64,000 nucleotides of DNA from Tessaracoccus sp. OS52 (GCF_020687685.1 NZ_JAJEWM010000001.1:248001-312000), one strand, 5' to 3'; positions 17,102-26,404 are shown, numbered from the stretch's first letter. Numbers and translations: made by a program. Notes: a model not told the origin generated them from the sequence alone.

Positions 17102-17107
17102 TAGACT
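17102..17107 (+). promoter_or_regulatory. -10 element TAGACT before the DtxR-family gene
   Basis: TAGACT is followed by a leader of about 20 bases with AGGAGG (17114-17119) before ATG 17132. This is one of the minority of genes here with a normal leader and Shine-Dalgarno. Confidence 0.5.
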
Positions 17108-17131
17108 GCCCGCAGGAGGTGGTCCCAGGAC

Positions 17132-17830
17132 ATGAGCGGTGACCTGATCGACACGACGGAGATGTACCTCCGGACCGTCTACGAACTGCTTGAGGAGGGT
17201 GTTCCGCCGCTGCGAGCGCGGATCGCCGAGCGGCTCCACCAGTCGGGTCCGACGGTGTCCCAGACCGTTGCGCGCATGGAGCGCGACGGACTGCTGGTGG
17301 TCGAGGAGGACCGTCACATCACCCTCACCGCTACCGGGGCGAAACTGGCGCGCGACGTCATGCGCAAGCACAGGCTCGCCGAGTGCCTGCTCACCGAGGT
17401 CATCGGGCTGGAGTGGGACAAGGTCCACGACGAGGCCTGCCGCTGGGAGCACGTGATCTCCGTCGACGTGGAGCGTCGGCTCGTGGAGATCCTCGACTCG
17501 CCCACCTTCTCCCCGTACGGCAACCCGATCCCGGGTCTGAGGGAACTCGGCGTCGGATCCCAGCAGGTCCCGTTCCGGGAAGGTGTGGTGCCGTTGTCGG
17601 AACACCTGGCCACGAACGGGGCAGGTGAGGCCAGGCTCGAGCGGATGAGTGAGAACGTGCAGGCAAATCCCCGCACCATAGAGGGGCTGGCTGCCCTCGG
17701 GCTGCGCCCGGGAGCAACCTTCACCGCAAATCGGGTCGCTGGTGGAGTGGAGATCACGGTCGGGGAACAGAGCATCACGATCACGCCCCAGACCGCCGAG
17801 CAGCTCTTCGTCGCGCAGGTACCCGCATGA
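17132..17830 (+). CDS. DtxR/IdeR/MntR-family metal-dependent repressor
   Basis: 232 residues with the three-part layout of long DtxR proteins: N-terminal winged HTH (about 5-70; [26 protein letters not shown]), a metal-binding dimerisation domain (about 75-140) with the DEACRWEHV motif giving Cys, Glu and His ligands, and a C-terminal FeoA/SH3-like domain (about 150-232). Cys in that motif is typical of iron-responding DtxR/IdeR rather than MntR. It shares ATGA with the methyltransferase gene. No iron-box operator was identified nearby. Confidence 0.9.
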   Translation: MSGDLIDTTEMYLRTVYELLEEGVPPLRARIAERLHQSGPTVSQTVARMERDGLLVVEEDRHITLTATGAKLARDVMRKHRLAECLLTEVIGLEWDKVHDEACRWEHVISVDVERRLVEILDSPTFSPYGNPIPGLRELGVGSQQVPFREGVVPLSEHLATNGAGEARLERMSENVQANPRTIEGLAALGLRPGATFTANRVAGGVEITVGEQSITITPQTAEQLFVAQVPA

Positions 17831-18579
17831 CCGAGGCCGCCTCGGGGATCCGCTGGTACGGATCGCGCCGGCCCGGTGCTTCAGAACAGGTGATCGAGCG
17901 CAGCCGGGGCGGGGACCACGATCCATACCGCTGGCTCAGCCGCGCCGTTGCGGAATCGGCCTCGAAGGTCCTGGACCTGGCCTGCGGAACCGGCTCCTTG
18001 ACCCGGCGCCTGCAAGCGCGGGGGAGGCTCGTGGTGGGGGCAGACCTGTCGGCGGCCAACCTTGCCGTGGCTGTCTCGCTGGGCGAGGGCACGTTCGTGC
18101 AGACCGACGTCGGCTACCTGCCCTTCGCCGACGGCAGCTTCGACGCCGTGGTCACCAGCCTCGGGCTGGGCGTGGTGGCGGACCGCGCCCGGTTCCTCGC
18201 AGAGGCTGCCCGGGTGCTGCGCCCGGGAGGCGTGTTCGCGGCGCTCACGCCGTCGCTGCGGCCCTTCAACGTGGAGGACATCCGCATCTCCAGCCAGCTC
18301 GCGGGATACCTTCGGGTCACGCCGCAGTTGCCCGGCCTCGCAGAGTTCCGGGCCAAAGCGATGCTGGGTACGGTCGGGTTGAAGAAGGTGGAGGACTCCC
18401 GCGCCCGTTACTACTTCTCCGTAGCCAACCGGGAGGACGCGGAGGTGCTGCTGGCCGGTCTGCGGCAGGCGCCCGACCGCGCCAAGTCCAGCCTCGCCCT
18501 CGACTTCCTCGAGGCCCGCGCCGGGCAGGGACCGCTCCGGATCCCGCTCCCGATGCGCCGCATCGTCGCCCTCAAGTGA
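17827..18579 (+). CDS. Class I SAM-dependent methyltransferase
   Basis: 250-residue Rossmann-fold methyltransferase. The SAM-binding glycine motif is [11 protein letters not shown] (about residues 48-58), followed by the acidic GADLS strand, then [23 protein letters not shown] and [12 protein letters not shown], as in the UbiE/Methyltransf_11 group. The substrate is unknown. Translation is coupled to the DtxR-type gene by ATGA, so the two are co-expressed, but no functional link is evident. Confidence 0.85.
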   Translation: MTEAASGIRWYGSRRPGASEQVIERSRGGDHDPYRWLSRAVAESASKVLDLACGTGSLTRRLQARGRLVVGADLSAANLAVAVSLGEGTFVQTDVGYLPFADGSFDAVVTSLGLGVVADRARFLAEAARVLRPGGVFAALTPSLRPFNVEDIRISSQLAGYLRVTPQLPGLAEFRAKAMLGTVGLKKVEDSRARYYFSVANREDAEVLLAGLRQAPDRAKSSLALDFLEARAGQGPLRIPLPMRRIVALK

Positions 18580-18606
18580 ACTCCCGCGGAATAATCGCGG
18601 CCCGGG

Positions 18607-18612
18607 TAGCGT
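18607..18612 (+). promoter_or_regulatory. -10 element TAGCGT of the thioredoxin gene
   Basis: TAGCGT is followed by a leader of about 35 bases and a strong GAAAGAAGGGGG ribosome binding site before GTG 18654. Confidence 0.5.
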
Positions 18613-18653
18613 TGTGAAGACGAACCAATGCAACCGAAAGAAGGGGGTCGCAA

Positions 18654-19010
18654 GTGTCGACCACAGACCTGAACAAGGACAACTTCGCAGCCACCATCGA
18701 GGGCAATGACGTGGTCCTCATCGACTTCTGGGCCGACTGGTGCGGTCCTTGTCAGCGCTTCTCGCCCATCTACGACGAGGCCTCCGGCCGCCACGACGAC
18801 GTCGTGTTCGCCAAGCTGGACACCGAGGCCAACCAGGACATCGCCGCCGCGCTGGAGATCCAGTCCATCCCCACGCTGATGGGCTTCCGTGACGGCAGCC
18901 TCGTGTTCCGCCAGTCCGGACTCCTCAACGGCAAGCAGCTGGACAGCCTCGTTGAGCAGATCAAGGCGCTGGACATGGAGCAGCTGAAGACCGAGGCCGC
19001 GCAGGGCTGA
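18654..19010 (+). CDS. trxA: Thioredoxin
   Basis: 118-residue cytoplasmic thioredoxin with the redox motif WCGPC (Cys30, Cys33) in FWADWCGPCQRF, the cis-proline region IQSIPTLMGFRDG, and normal length apart from a short C-terminal tail. It reduces protein disulfides using thioredoxin reductase, which is not in this window. GTG 18654 was chosen for the GAAAGAAGGGGG site just upstream. The gene is monocistronic and closed by a tandem hairpin region with a strong intrinsic terminator. Confidence 0.95.
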   Translation: MSTTDLNKDNFAATIEGNDVVLIDFWADWCGPCQRFSPIYDEASGRHDDVVFAKLDTEANQDIAAALEIQSIPTLMGFRDGSLVFRQSGLLNGKQLDSLVEQIKALDMEQLKTEAAQG

Positions 19011-19040
19011 CTGCGCGCCACCCAAACGGTGGTGACGTGT

Positions 19041-19081
19041 TCAGGGCAACGGTGATGGTGTCGCACCAGCCGTTGTCCTGA
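19041..19081 (+). other. 41-base imperfect hairpin upstream of the terminator
   Basis: TCAGGGCAACGG (19041-19052) pairs with CCGTTGTCCTGA (19070-19081) with one mismatch, and the inner TGGTG and CACCA extend the stem. It has no T-tract of its own and lies between trxA and the true terminator, so it may stabilise the mRNA 3' end. Confidence 0.55.
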
Positions 19082-19101
19082 GCTCGCACACACACCCAAC
19101 T

Positions 19102-19131
19102 CCCGCCCGCTTCCACAGCGGGCGGGTTTTT
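19102..19131 (+). terminator. Rho-independent terminator after trxA
   Basis: A perfect nine-base stem CCCGCCCGC / GCGGGCGGG (19102-19110 and 19118-19126) with a seven-base loop is followed by TTTTT. It ends the thioredoxin transcript and insulates the PFOR operon. Confidence 0.92.
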
Positions 19132-19234
19132 CACGTTCATCGGAAAGCGCATACCCCATACCCCCACCCCGGTGGCGAGCGTCGGAGGGCCGCGGCTTAA
19201 AGTGGCGCTCAAGGCAATGCCAAGGAGGGCTGAA

Positions 19235-20872
19235 ATGGTGAGCGAACCACGGGACATGGCGGTCCCACCGGACCTGACGAGCACCCAGGGTCGGGTGGCC
19301 CCCGTCCGGAGCCGCAAACCGATCTACCTCGACATGTTGCCGCCCTGCAACGCTGGCTGCCCGGCCGGAGAGAACATCCAGGAGTGGCTGCGGCTCATCA
19401 AGGCCGGCCAGCACGAGGCCGCCTGGCGACAGCTCACCCGTGACAACCCGTTCCCAGCTATCCACGGCCGAGTCTGCTACCACCCGTGCGAGACCGCCTG
19501 CAACCGCGGCGACCTCGACTCGGCCGTGTCCATCCGGTCCGTCGAGCGCTACCTCGGTGACCTCGCCATCAGCAACGGCTGGACCTTCGAGCCTCCGCGC
19601 CGGTCCTCCGGCCGACGCGTCCTCGTCGTGGGGGCCGGACCCTCCGGGTTGTCGGCGGCCTACCACCTGCGTCGCCTGGGCCACGCCGTCGAGATCCACG
19701 ACGCCTCCGACGCCCCCGGCGGCATGATGCGCTACGGCATCCCGGAGTACCGGCTGCCCCGCAACGTCCTCGACGCCGAGATCGCCCGCCTTCACGACAT
19801 GGGCGTCACCTTCCGCCAGAACAGCCCGATCAAGGACCTCCTCGCCACCCAGCGCGACGGCCTGTTCAACGCGGTCTTCGTCGCCATCGGTGCCCACCTC
19901 TCCAAGCGCGTTGACATCCCGACGGTGGACGCCTCCCGCATGGTCGACGCCGTCGACTTCCTCCGCGACGTCGCCTCCGGTGCGCGGCCGAAGATCGGCC
20001 GCCGCGTCGCCGTCTACGGGGGCGGCAACACCGCCATGGACGCCGCCCGCGTCGCCAGGCGGCTGGGTGCGGAGGAGTCCGTGATCGTCTACCGCCGCAC
20101 CGCCGCCCAGATGCCCGCCCACGAGGAGGAGCGCCTGAGCGCCGAGGGTGAGGGAGTCCAGATGAACTGGCTGCGCACCATCACTTCGGTGGAACAGGGC
20201 GAGATGACCGTCGAGATCATGGAGATCGACGAGAACGGCCGCGCCCGCGGCACCGGCCGCTACGAGAAGCTGGCAGCCGACACCCTCATCCTCGCCGTCG
20301 GCCAGGAGGCCGACACCGGCTTCCTCCACGGCATCCCCGGCATGCGCTTCGAGGGCGACGTGGTGCAGGTGGACCCCGAGACGCTCATGACCGACGTCCC
20401 CGGCATCTTCGCCGGCGGCGACACCGTCCCCTCCGAGCGCACCGTGACCATCGGCGTCGGGCACGGCAAGCGGGCCGCCCGGCAGATCGACAAGTGGCTC
20501 AACATCGACCACTCGGGACCGGCTCCGAAGCACCCGATCGTCACCCTGGACCAGATGAACGTGTGGTACTTCGGTGGCCACAACCGCAGCGAGCACGTCG
20601 AGTCCGATCCCGAGGAGCGGATCGAGAGCTTCGAGGAGATCGTCTCCGGCCTCACTGTCGAGGAGGCCGAGTTCGAGGCGCGGCGGTGCCTTTCGTGCGG
20701 CAACTGCTTCGAGTGCGACGGCTGCCTCGGCGCTTGCCCGGAGGACGCCGTCATCAAACTTGGTCCCGGCAACCGGTACCGATTCGACTATGACCTTTGT
20801 ACCGGCTGCGCCACCTGCTACGAGCAGTGCCCGGTGCACGCCATCGAGATGATCCCGGAGGGCAGGCTGTGA
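19235..20872 (+). CDS. GltD-like NAD(P)H flavoprotein with C-terminal 2[4Fe-4S] ferredoxin domain
   Basis: 545 residues. An N-terminal cysteine region (PPCNAGCPAGENIQEWL, VCYHPCETACNRGDLD) resembles the Fe-S fold of glutamate synthase small subunits. Next come an FAD domain starting VLVVGAGPSGLSAAYHLRRLG, an NAD(P) domain with VYGGGNTAMDAARVARRLGA, and GIFAGGD. The tail holds two ferredoxin-type clusters (CLSCGNCFECDGCLGACPEDAV; CTGCATCYEQCPVHAI). ATG 19235 follows AAGGAGGG. Because it overlaps nifJ by four bases, it most likely passes electrons between NAD(P)H and the ferredoxin or PFOR pool rather than making glutamate (inference). Confidence 0.85.
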   Translation: MVSEPRDMAVPPDLTSTQGRVAPVRSRKPIYLDMLPPCNAGCPAGENIQEWLRLIKAGQHEAAWRQLTRDNPFPAIHGRVCYHPCETACNRGDLDSAVSIRSVERYLGDLAISNGWTFEPPRRSSGRRVLVVGAGPSGLSAAYHLRRLGHAVEIHDASDAPGGMMRYGIPEYRLPRNVLDAEIARLHDMGVTFRQNSPIKDLLATQRDGLFNAVFVAIGAHLSKRVDIPTVDASRMVDAVDFLRDVASGARPKIGRRVAVYGGGNTAMDAARVARRLGAEESVIVYRRTAAQMPAHEEERLSAEGEGVQMNWLRTITSVEQGEMTVEIMEIDENGRARGTGRYEKLAADTLILAVGQEADTGFLHGIPGMRFEGDVVQVDPETLMTDVPGIFAGGDTVPSERTVTIGVGHGKRAARQIDKWLNIDHSGPAPKHPIVTLDQMNVWYFGGHNRSEHVESDPEERIESFEEIVSGLTVEEAEFEARRCLSCGNCFECDGCLGACPEDAVIKLGPGNRYRFDYDLCTGCATCYEQCPVHAIEMIPEGRL

Positions 20873-23800
20873 CCCGCACAATCATCGACGGCAACGAGGC
20901 AGCAGCCGACGTCGCCTACCGGCTCAGCGAGCTGTGCTCGATCTACCCCATCACGCCGTCCTCGACCATGGCCGAACTGGCCGACGAGTGGGCCTCGCGT
21001 GGCCGCGCCAACGTCTACGGCCAGGTACCCACAGTCATCGAGATGCAGTCCGAGGGAGGTGCCGCCGGAGCAATGCACGGCGCGCTCCAGGGCGGTGCTC
21101 TCTCCACGACGTTCACGGCCTCCCAGGGCCTGCTGCTGATGATCCCGAACATGTTCCGGATCGCCGGTGAGCTGACCTCGACCGTGCTCCACGTGGCCGC
21201 CCGCTCGCTCGCGACCCAGGGTCTGTCGATCTTCGGCGACCACCAGGACGTCATGGCCGTGCGCCAGACCGGTGTCTGCCTGCTCTCGTCGGCCTCGGTC
21301 CAGGAAGCCCACGACATGGCGGCCATTTCGCACCTCGCGACGCTGCGCACGCGCCTGCCGTTCGTGCACTTCTTCGACGGCTTCCGCACGTCCCACGAGC
21401 TCAACACCGTGGAACTGCTGACCGACGACCAGCTCCGTGAGCTCGTGCCTCGCAGCCTGGTGCTCGAACACCGTTCCCGGGCCCTGAGCCCCGCCAATCC
21501 GTTCATCCGCGGTACGGCCCAGAACCCCGACACCTACTTCCAGTCCCGGGAGACGTCGAACCCGTACTACAACCGCGTGCCGGAGGAACTGGCCGACGTC
21601 ATGGCGACCTTCGCCCAGATCTCCGGGCGCAGCTACTCGCTGGTGGAGTACCACGGAGACCCCGAGGCCGAGCGCGTGGTGGTGGTGATGGGCTCCGGTG
21701 TGGAGGCCATCACCCCCGTAGTTGACCGCACCCCCGGCACCGGCGTGCTCTACATGCGGCTCTACCGGCCGTTCCCGGCCGAGGCGCTGCTCGCCGCGTT
21801 GCCGGAGACCGTGCGCAGGATCGCCGTGCTGGACCGCACCAAGGAGCCGGGCGCCGGTGGCGAGCCGATGTTCCTGGACGTCAACTCCGCGCTCGCCGAA
21901 GCCTTCGCCTCCGGGCGGCGGGCCACCATGCCACTGGTGATCGGCGGCCGCTACGGGCTCTCCAGCAAGGAGTTCACCCCCGCGATGGCCAAGGCCATCC
22001 TGGACGAACTGGCCGCGCCGCAGCCGAAGCCGCGGTTCACCGTCGGCATCCTCGACGACGTCACCCACCTCTCGCTGGACTACGACCCCAGCTACCAGCT
22101 GGACGACCCGGAGACCCTGAGCGCGGTCTTCTACGGCCTGGGCTCCGACGGCACCGTCGGCGCCAACAAGAACACGATCAAGATCATCGGCGACGACGAC
22201 GACCGCTTCGCGCAGGGCTACTTCGTCTACGACTCCAAGAAGTCCGGCTCCCGCACCACCAGCCACCTGCGGTTCGGGCCCAACCCGATCAAGGCTCCCT
22301 ACCTGGTGACGGCCCCGGGCTTCATCGGCTGCCACCACTGGTCCATCCTCGAGCGCGTCGACATCCTGGCCGACGCCAGGCGCGGCTCGACGCTGCTGCT
22401 CAACGCCCCCTACCCGGCCGACGAGATCTGGGACCGGCTGCCGGAACCGGTCCAGCGCCGGGTCGTGGAGCTGGGGATCAAGCTGTACTGCATCGACGCC
22501 TCCTCGGTGGCCCGCGCCGCAGGGCTCGGGAGCCGCACCAACACCATCCTGCAGACCTGCTTCTTCGCCATCTCCGGGGTGCTGGAGCCAGACGTCGCCA
22601 TCGCCAAGGTCAAGAAGGCCATCACCAAGACCTACGCCCGCAAGTCCCAGCAGGTGGTGGACAAGAACCACGCTGCGGTGGACGCGTCGCTGGCGCATCT
22701 GCACAAGGTGGAGGTCCCGCTCACGGCCACGTCGTCGACGACCCTGCTGGCTCCCGTGCCTGCCAGTGCGCCCGAGTTCGTCCGGACCGTGACGGCGACG
22801 ATGCTCAGCGGCCTGGGCGACCTGCTGCCGGTCTCGGCGCTGCCGGCGGACGGGACCTACCCGTCGGGCACCACGAAGTACGAGAAGCGCAACGTCAGCG
22901 AGATCGTCGCGGAGTGGGACCCGGAGGCCTGCATCCAGTGCGGCAACTGTGCATTCGTGTGCCCGCACTCGGTGCTGCGCGCCAAGTACTACCCGACCGA
23001 ACTGGCCGACGGTGCCCCCGAGGGCTTCCTCACTGCACCCCTGGACGCTGCCGGCCTGCCGGACTCCAACTACACGCTGCAGGTCTACGTGGAGGACTGC
23101 ACCGGCTGCGGCCTGTGCGTGGAGGCCTGCCCGGTGCGCCCCATTGGGCAGCCGGCGCGCAAGGCCATCAACCTGACCCCGCTGGTCGAGCGGGAGAAGG
23201 AGAAGACCGCCGTCGAGTTCTTCGAGACGCTGCCGGTCAACAAGCGCTCGCGCGTCGACTTCGGCACCGTTCGAGGGGCCCAGTTCCTCGAGCCGCTGTT
23301 CGAGTTCTCGGGCGCCTGCGCGGGCTGCGGCGAGACCCCGTACCTGAAGCTGCTCACGCAGTTGTTCGGGGACCGCACCACAGTGGCCAACGCCACCGGC
23401 TGCTCCTCGATCTACGGCGGCAACCTCCCGACGACGCCGTGGGCGAAGAACGCCGCCGGCCGCGGCCCCGCGTGGTCCAACTCGCTGTTCGAGGACAACG
23501 CCGAGTTCGGGCTGGGGTTGCGGCTCGCGGCTGACCTGCACGAGAACCTCGCGCGGGCCCGGCTCCTGGAGCTCGCGCCGATGATCGGCGACGCCGCGCT
23601 GGTCGACGCGCTGCTGAACGCCTCGCAGAAGCACGAGAGCGAACTCGCCGAGCAGGCCGAGCGGATCGAGATCCTGATGGAGCGGCTCAAGGGACTCGAG
23701 GGTCCCGCCGTCGAGGACCTGCGCAGCGTCGCCGACCACCTGCTGCGGCGCGCCGTCTGGATCGTCGGCGGCGACGGCTGGGCCTATGACATCGGCTCCT

Positions 23801-24438
23801 CCGGACTCGACCACGTGCTTGCCAGCGGCCGCAACGTCAACGTGCTCGTCCTGGACACGGAGGTCTACTCCAACACCGGGGGCCAGGCATCCAAGTCGAC
23901 GCCGCTGGGCGCCGTCGCGAAGTTCGCCGCAGCGGGCAAGCTGACCAACAAGAAGGACCTGGCCATGCAGGCCATGGCCTACGGGTCGGTCTACGTCGCC
24001 CGCGTGGCGATGGGTGCCGATCCGCAGCAGACGCTGAAGGCCTTCCGTGAGGCCGAGGCCTTCGACGGGCCGAGCCTGATCATCGCCTACAGCCACTGCA
24101 TCGCGCACGGCTACGACATCCGCAAGGGACTGGAACAGCAGTACAAGGCGGCCAACTCCGGCCACTGGCCACTGATGCGCTACAACCCGGTGCTGCGCGA
24201 GGCCGGGGCCAACCCGTTCCTGCTCGACTCGCCCCGCCCGAGGATCACGCTCAAGGAGTACCAGTCCGCGGAACTGCGGTACAAGACGCTCCACGCCTCG
24301 CATCCCGAGGAGGCCGACCGCCTGCTGACGCTCGCGCAGGCGCAGGTGAACCGTCGCTGGGCGGAGTACGAGGAACTGGCCATGCGCGGAGCCGAGCACT
24401 TCGCCGCGGATCCGAGGAAGGGTGACGAAGTTGACTGA
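20869..24438 (+). CDS. nifJ: Pyruvate:ferredoxin (flavodoxin) oxidoreductase, single-chain
   Basis: 1189 residues, the normal length of single-chain PFOR, which oxidises pyruvate and CoA to acetyl-CoA, CO2 and reduced ferredoxin, or runs in reverse. Domains: alpha-like pyrimidine-binding (about 1-250, IYPITPSSTMAE), transketolase C-like (260-410), gamma domain (about 420-640), ferredoxin domain with CIQCGNCAFVCPHSV from Cys688 and CTGCGLCVEACPVRP, then the TPP-binding domain (CAGCGETPYLKLLTQLFG, ATGCSSIYGG, VYSNTGGQASKSTPLGAVAKF). All cluster cysteines appear intact. It starts at GTG 20869 inside the stop of the flavoprotein gene and overlaps the next gene, forming a three-gene operon. Confidence 0.96.
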   Translation: MTRTIIDGNEAAADVAYRLSELCSIYPITPSSTMAELADEWASRGRANVYGQVPTVIEMQSEGGAAGAMHGALQGGALSTTFTASQGLLLMIPNMFRIAGELTSTVLHVAARSLATQGLSIFGDHQDVMAVRQTGVCLLSSASVQEAHDMAAISHLATLRTRLPFVHFFDGFRTSHELNTVELLTDDQLRELVPRSLVLEHRSRALSPANPFIRGTAQNPDTYFQSRETSNPYYNRVPEELADVMATFAQISGRSYSLVEYHGDPEAERVVVVMGSGVEAITPVVDRTPGTGVLYMRLYRPFPAEALLAALPETVRRIAVLDRTKEPGAGGEPMFLDVNSALAEAFASGRRATMPLVIGGRYGLSSKEFTPAMAKAILDELAAPQPKPRFTVGILDDVTHLSLDYDPSYQLDDPETLSAVFYGLGSDGTVGANKNTIKIIGDDDDRFAQGYFVYDSKKSGSRTTSHLRFGPNPIKAPYLVTAPGFIGCHHWSILERVDILADARRGSTLLLNAPYPADEIWDRLPEPVQRRVVELGIKLYCIDASSVARAAGLGSRTNTILQTCFFAISGVLEPDVAIAKVKKAITKTYARKSQQVVDKNHAAVDASLAHLHKVEVPLTATSSTTLLAPVPASAPEFVRTVTATMLSGLGDLLPVSALPADGTYPSGTTKYEKRNVSEIVAEWDPEACIQCGNCAFVCPHSVLRAKYYPTELADGAPEGFLTAPLDAAGLPDSNYTLQVYVEDCTGCGLCVEACPVRPIGQPARKAINLTPLVEREKEKTAVEFFETLPVNKRSRVDFGTVRGAQFLEPLFEFSGACAGCGETPYLKLLTQLFGDRTTVANATGCSSIYGGNLPTTPWAKNAAGRGPAWSNSLFEDNAEFGLGLRLAADLHENLARARLLELAPMIGDAALVDALLNASQKHESELAEQAERIEILMERLKGLEGPAVEDLRSVADHLLRRAVWIVGGDGWAYDIGSSGLDHVLASGRNVNVLVLDTEVYSNTGGQASKSTPLGAVAKFAAAGKLTNKKDLAMQAMAYGSVYVARVAMGADPQQTLKAFREAEAFDGPSLIIAYSHCIAHGYDIRKGLEQQYKAANSGHWPLMRYNPVLREAGANPFLLDSPRPRITLKEYQSAELRYKTLHASHPEEADRLLTLAQAQVNRRWAEYEELAMRGAEHFAADPRKGDEVD

Positions 24439-25441
24439 CCTGACCACCAACTACCTGGGGATGACGCTGCGCAACCCCGTGGTCGCTTCGGCCGGCCCCA
24501 TCTCCCAGAAGGTCTCGGGCATCCGTGCCCTGGCCGGCGCCGGGGTGGGGGCGGTGGTGATCTACTCCCTGTTCGAGGAGCAGTTGCGTCGCGAGGCCGA
24601 GCGGATAGCCGAGCTGGAACAACTCCACGAGAACACCTTCCCCGAAGCCCAGACCTACTTCCCGTCGATGGCCACCGAGGCCAACGCGTCCATGCAGTAC
24701 CTCAAGCTGGTTGAGACCGCGGTGGGCGGGAGCGAGATCCCGATCATCGCGTCCCTGAACGGCGTCTCCGTGGGGAGCTGGACCCGAACCGCCCGGCAGT
24801 TGCAGGAGGCCGGGGCGTCCGCCGTCGAGCTGAACATCTACTACGTCTGCGGTGACGTCAACGTCGCGGGTCCGACGGTGGAGGAACGGCACCTGGACAT
24901 CCTGCGCGCGGTGAAGCACGCCGTCTCCATCCCCGTCGCCGTGAAGTTGAGCCCGTACTTCTCCTCCACCGGCAACTTCTGCCGGCAGCTGGACGACGCC
25001 GGCGCGGACGGTCTGGTCCTGTTCAACCGGTTCCTCCAGCCCGACGTCAACATCGACCGGCTTGAGGTCATCCCCGGAGTGAGCCTCTCGTCGCCGATTG
25101 ACGGGCGCCTGCCGCGGACCTGGATCGCGGTGCTGCACGGGAAGGTCCGGGCCTCCCTGGCCGGGACCAGCGGCGTCGACACGTTCGAGGACGTGGTCAA
25201 GTACATCCTGGCCGGCGCCGACGTCGTCATGACGACCTCTTCGTTGCTGCGGCATGGGGTGGCCAACGTCCACAAGCTGGTGGAGGGACTCGACGGCTGG
25301 CTCACCCGCAAGGAGCTCACTCTCGACGAGGCGCGCGGGCTGCTGGCCGTGCCCGCGGACGAGGACACCGCGGACTTCGAACGGGCTGGTTACGTGCAGG
25401 CGCTGGAGAAGGCGAAGGCGGTCTACGGCTCGCTCGCCTGA
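24422..25441 (+). CDS. Dihydroorotate dehydrogenase-like flavoprotein
   Basis: 339-residue FMN TIM-barrel protein related to dihydroorotate/dihydropyrimidine dehydrogenases (PyrD/PreA). NPVVASAGPIS, VELNIYYVCGD, PVAVKLSPYFS and the phosphate-binding end ADVVMTTSSLLRHG match the family. The catalytic loop cysteine region of true class 1 DHOD is not evident, and it lies in a PFOR operon rather than with pyr genes, so a role in that electron system is more likely than pyrimidine synthesis (inference). It starts at GTG 24422, 17 bases inside nifJ. Confidence 0.8.
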   Translation: MTKLTDLTTNYLGMTLRNPVVASAGPISQKVSGIRALAGAGVGAVVIYSLFEEQLRREAERIAELEQLHENTFPEAQTYFPSMATEANASMQYLKLVETAVGGSEIPIIASLNGVSVGSWTRTARQLQEAGASAVELNIYYVCGDVNVAGPTVEERHLDILRAVKHAVSIPVAVKLSPYFSSTGNFCRQLDDAGADGLVLFNRFLQPDVNIDRLEVIPGVSLSSPIDGRLPRTWIAVLHGKVRASLAGTSGVDTFEDVVKYILAGADVVMTTSSLLRHGVANVHKLVEGLDGWLTRKELTLDEARGLLAVPADEDTADFERAGYVQALEKAKAVYGSLA

Positions 25442-25511
25442 CGGCGTTTCTGAATGCGTGCGGCCACGCATGTGACGTCGCTAGCCTTGTGGCCAGCGAG
25501 AGGAGCCCCGA

Positions 25512-26150
25512 GTGCCTGGGTATTTCAACGGAATCCCCGTCGATGCCGTCGTGTTCTACCAGCAGCTGGCTCTGGACAATTCCAAGGAGTTCTGGAGCGC
25601 CAACAAGGAGCGCTACCAGCGCTCTGTGCGCGAACCGGTCGAAATGCTCGTCGGCGAGCTCGAGGACCAGTTCGGCGCCGCCAAGATCTTCCGTCCCAAC
25701 CGGGACGTGCGGTTCAGCAACGACAAGTCACCGTACAAGACGCACCAGGGCGCCTATGTGCCTGCCGGTCAGGCCTTGGGCTGGTACATCGAGGTCTCGG
25801 GCGACGGCGCGCTGACCGGTGGCGGCTTCTACCACGCCGAGCCCACCCCGCTGGCGGCGTTGCGGCGGACCATCGACGAGCACGGTGATGAGCTCGCTGA
25901 ACTGGTCGGGGAACTGGTGGCCGAGGGCTGGCAGCTTCGAGGCGAAACCCTGAAGACGGCGCCAAGGGGGTTCAGTGCAGACCATCCGCACATCGAGCTG
26001 CTGCGGCACAAGACCTTGTCGCTCAGTCGCTTCTACGGTGAGGACCCCGTCGTGGCGACCCCGAATTTCGCCGAGATCGTGCGGGACGACTGGGCCAGCA
26101 TCCGCCCGCTGATCATGTGGCTGGGGGAGGCGCTGGCGTCCGAGGAGTGA
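25512..26150 (+). CDS. DUF2461 family protein
   Basis: 212 residues with the family features PGYFNGIPVDAVVFYQQLALDNSKEFWSANKERY near the start and FRPNRDVRFSNDKSPYKTHQGAY in the middle, then GGGFYHAEP. The function of the family is not established. GTG 25512 is preceded by GAGAGGAG, and a TAGCCT -10 lies at 25482-25487. Single gene between the PFOR operon and a convergent tRNA. Confidence 0.88.
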   Translation: MPGYFNGIPVDAVVFYQQLALDNSKEFWSANKERYQRSVREPVEMLVGELEDQFGAAKIFRPNRDVRFSNDKSPYKTHQGAYVPAGQALGWYIEVSGDGALTGGGFYHAEPTPLAALRRTIDEHGDELAELVGELVAEGWQLRGETLKTAPRGFSADHPHIELLRHKTLSLSRFYGEDPVVATPNFAEIVRDDWASIRPLIMWLGEALASEE

Positions 26151-26156
26151 TCCGCG

Positions 26157-26232
26157 TGGCGACCCCGGTTGGATTCGAACCAACGACACCCGCTTTAGGA
26201 GAGCGGTGCTCTATCCCCTGAGCTACGGGGCC
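26157..26232 (-). tRNA. tRNA-Arg (anticodon CCU)
   Basis: Minus-strand cloverleaf: acceptor GGCCCCG / CGGGGTC, D arm GCTCAGGGGATAGAGC, anticodon stem CCGCT / AGCGG with loop CTCCTAA giving anticodon CCU, and T arm GTTGG-TTCGAAT-CCAAC. The CCA end is encoded (TGG at 26157-26159). It reads AGG codons. Confidence 0.97.
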
Positions 26233-26316
26233 AACGCGCCTAGGTTACCGGGCCGCGGGCATCAGCACTAACCGACCCGGCCGCGAGCAGGGCTACTTGG
26301 CCGGGTCGGGAAAATT

Positions 26317-26373
26317 GGACAGAGAAGGCGCTTTCTTTGCACTGGCCGTGCACAGAAAGCGGCTTCTCTGTCC
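26317..26373 (-). terminator. Very long hairpin, probable terminator of the Rho-N-like gene
   Basis: Two 26-base arms (26317-26342 and 26348-26373) are complementary except at two positions and flank a five-base loop TGGCC. On the minus strand the stem is followed by CCAATTTTCCC, a weak U-tract. It lies downstream of the minus-strand gene at 26405 and upstream of tRNA-Arg. The stem is longer and less GC-rich than a usual terminator. Confidence 0.6.
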
Positions 26374-26404
26374 GGCTTTCCACGCCCGCTTGAGAGGAAC
26401 TCCG

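Noticed and set aside
20818-24450. Open frame of about 1200 codons on the minus strand opposite nifJ
   Set aside because: Antisense shadow of PFOR, with no recognisable domain and with codon use reflecting the complementary strand.
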